From Elysia crispata (Eukaryota; Mollusca; Gastropoda; Plakobranchidae), in NCBI GenBank assembly GCA_033675545.1, contig JAWDGP010006221.1:94501-158500 (forward strand): a DNA stretch of 64,000 bases, written 5' to 3'. The translations under genes were made by a program, and so were the position numbers. Below the pieces are notes generated by a model, which did not search any database, was not told the DNA's origin, and worked only from the letters and a program-made list of their open reading frames with translations. This document shows, piece by piece, positions 47,901 through 64,000 of this stretch. Every line of letters begins with the position of its first letter. Position 1 is the stretch's first letter.

Positions 47901-50139
47901 AATCATCAATTGATATGGGGATCTTCCTCCAATACTAGCCAGCTTTTTTTTAACCCCCTGTTCTAACTTACTATATAATAGTTACGTTCAGATGAGTTTA
48001 GGTGCTGCTTGCTTGGACTGTGCAAAAATTCAGATAAGTATCCCTAAAGCTTGTGTCCAGGTATCAAAAGGTTAGGCGTCTACTGAAAAATTTTATGTAG
48101 TAGTCACTAGTAAAGCAGGTAGATGTGAAGAGCTTGTAAGTTAAAAAAATTATCAGTACACTGGTGTTGGGTACGTGACTGAAATATAATGTTAGATTTT
48201 CAAGTGTGATAAAAGGAAAGAGCAATTTGTAAAGCAATAGTCTATTTCATTCATCACAGCGCTGACTTTGTTCTGCAATGTCTACTCTTTACTTTTACCT
48301 TTATAGAAATGTTTTTTGTGATATTCTCCATAGTAAGTCCTTGACCATCATGAGATGGTCTTTTTTTAATTTTATCTCGGATGATTTTAGCTATAGTGCT
48401 TTGAAAGAGTTTAAATTTCTAAGTGCAAAAACTTTCTCTTATTGTGCTAATTAGGCTTATATTTTGAAAAGATTATGATGAAGACTTCTTGAAAAGAGGC
48501 AATACTTATGATTTTCTTCTGATTGCACTCTTTTTCAAAATTTAAACTTCAACAGAGGTATGAAATAGAAACATCATCCTAAAATACCCTCTATTTTTTT
48601 AAAGAACCTTTTTGCCTTTTTTTTTTTAATGTGAAAGACTGATTTAACCTATCATTAACAAATGTATGAAGAAGATGAAATTCTGATAGAAAATCATGAA
48701 ATAAAGATAAGTCCTTGTTTCAAGTTGGAGAATATAATGTTGAACACATAACACCTGACACATTTCTTTATAATTAATCAGAATAGGGCAGATTATTTTT
48801 ATTGTTGTTATATGTTGTTATGCAGCTGCACTTTCAAAGAAGAATAAGAGAGTGTTTTTTTTTAATTTTACCAGACTTTTTTCTCTTTGAGCAAGCAAAA
48901 TGTTACTTGTGATCTCATTCCATGTGTTATGAACATCAAATAATGCACTTTGATAAAGAATCATTAGAAATGAATAAAATCTTAAATATCTTCTTTGAAA
49001 ACCTATTTTGTTAAATCATTGATATTCTATGGTTTGTGTATATGTTTGTGGCTCCCATCAATATTCAACAGCTTTTGACACATTTTCGTATTGCAATAAA
49101 TGAGTAATAAAAGCTCATTAAGCACTATCCTGAAATAGAAAAACTTTGCTCTGGCAATCTCTTAAAATGATTTTTGTCTTGCTAATGTCATATCTTAAGT
49201 AGAGAAATGCAACGAAATTTAATTGAGTTATAATGAAAAAAGTATGTTTCATGTTTTTTTAGTCACAAAATTTAAAGATCTAGTACTAGCTTTGTCATGA
49301 TAAGAATTCTGGGAACTTGTCTTGAGAATAACTTAGTTTCAAATTCAAGGCAGTCTTTTCAATAATAAAATTACAAAACATATCCAAAAAACAAAAACAG
49401 GGAGAGATTTATAGACAAGTGCATGACCTAGACAATACAGAAAATTTGAGGAGACAATCATATAGATCTTTGCAAGTAACATTTATTTTTACTCAGAAGA
49501 ATTTTTTTACAAGTTTTGGACATGCAATTATGTACCAAAGACACATTTTTTCCATAGTTAAAAAAATGCATTGAAAGAGACATCGTGAAGCAATGATTAT
49601 AAAGTAAGACTCGCTGATTTTTAAATTTGGAACATTAGCAATTTATTGCAAAGTGTTACCATCTAGTGTTAACTGCTGTTAAGTGAGTTGTGCATATGAC
49701 TTTTCTTTTATATAAAAAATAATTCTGCTTATAAATTTCTCCTCTATAATTAGAAAGGTATACATCACATTGAGAAAAAATAGTATATATGCATGAATAC
49801 TCTTTGAAAAAGAGTTGTGAAGATGAGGAAGTGGATGCTGATATCTGAGTCCTGTTGTTTTTAGTAATATTGATTTTTCATTTCTGAAAAGTCTAATTAA
49901 CTGACCATTCTTCCTTCGTTGACACATCGAGATATTGTCGATGTTATAAATTAGTTCTTTCACAGATCTCCTTAGCTGGCAAGGCTTTTTCAAGACAAAA
50001 ACACTTTACGTAAAGGAAAAAAAAAATCATTAATGTTAAATTGAAAATTGCAATGAAATTAATATTTCCAGCTAGATAAATACATTTCTTTGTGTCGCCG
50101 ACTCGCGTGTTTAGAATTAGCATTATTTCAATGATATGG
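44990..50139. other. Convergent intergenic region, gene-poor
   Basis: About 5 kb of AT-rich DNA between ADPGK and the minus-strand giant gene, which end towards each other. No coding frame with family motifs, tRNA or clear transposon was recognised. Short poly-A and poly-T runs are common. Confidence 0.5.
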
Positions 50140-50250
50140 ATATCAGTGTTCACATCCAATGACACGAACATCAGTGTTCACATCTAATGACATGAACATC
50201 AGTGTTCACATCCAAAGACAGGAATATCAGTGTTCACAGTGAACACTGAG
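50140..50250. repeat. Four tandem 28-bp units ending in a palindrome
   Basis: The unit is close to ATCAGTGTTCACATCCAATG followed by ACACGAAC. Three nearly identical units are followed by a fourth that ends in CAGTGTTCAC, A, GTGAACACTG (50228-50248), a perfect 10-bp inverted repeat with a one-base centre. There are no spacers of distinct sequence, so it is not a CRISPR array. Confidence 0.75.
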
Positions 50251-50559
50251 ATACAAAGCTGCCTCTAAATTTGTACAAGTTTCCTTTACATATCATGAAC
50301 AAGCGCTATAGGACTCCTTCATAATTATTCTTAAAAAACAATATTTCTGAAAATTCTTCATGGATGAAACATAAAGCCAAAAAGTGCAATCGTGACTCCT
50401 TTCCCTTTCACCATTGTTCATGGTTAAGAGAATTTGGGAACCAATGCTGCATTGGATAAAAAATGGGAAAAAAACCTATCACCAATATTACTAAATGACA
50501 ACTTTTTCTTGCACTGAGCTGGTTTGAAATACTAAAATCTGATAGATCGATGCATTCTT

Positions 50560-64000
<13,441 letters not shown>

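Noticed and set aside
50140..50250. CRISPR-like look of the short regular repeat
   Set aside because: Units are directly tandem with no unique spacers, and the genome is animal.

Overview
The window is AT-rich animal DNA with long introns, GT-AG splice junctions, many microsatellites and a heavy load of old mobile elements. No prokaryotic operon logic applies. The conserved genes (sororin, ERH, ADP-dependent glucokinase) are metazoan. The abundance of TACATGTA-like and CTAGATCT-like words recalls mollusc genomes, perhaps a gastropod. That assignment is inference from base texture, not proof.

Layout from left to right. (1) 459-7482, plus: sororin (CDCA5), 5' part outside the window, with a pogo-like MITE and a reverse-strand LINE piece in its introns. 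(2) 8028-9133: one MITE nested inside another. (3) about 10.2-11.95 kb: a decayed virus-like DNA element with an A32-type packaging ATPase remnant and fragments of other element proteins. (4) 12463-17009, plus: a 377-residue protein with a degenerate phospholipase-D-like half, unrecognised. (5) 21355-25845, minus: ERH, whose large last intron carries about 54 GAA repeats, a LINE with a 5' inversion, and a tandem YY1/ETS-like element. (6) 26.3-34.2 kb: repeats, a second copy of the sororin-intron MITE, a broken multicopy transposase-like gene and a SINE candidate. (7) 34300-44729, plus: ADPGK in seven exons. A 2.0 kb Tigger/pogo element sits five bases into one intron, and the last intron holds a 2.3 kb solo-LTR-like insertion. 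(8) 44.7-50.5 kb: a gene-poor convergent intergenic region. (9) 50560-64000, minus: a very large low-complexity protein with two giant exons and a C-terminal CaaX box, 5' end outside the window; its introns hold long GA/GACA, CT and ACT arrays.

The genes do not form one pathway: sororin protects cohesin, ERH serves RNA processing, and ADPGK phosphorylates glucose with ADP at the ER. The least described items are the virus-like element, the PLD-like gene and the giant prenylated protein. Exon borders were set by hand from splice sites and phase agreement; no alignment or transcript evidence was available.
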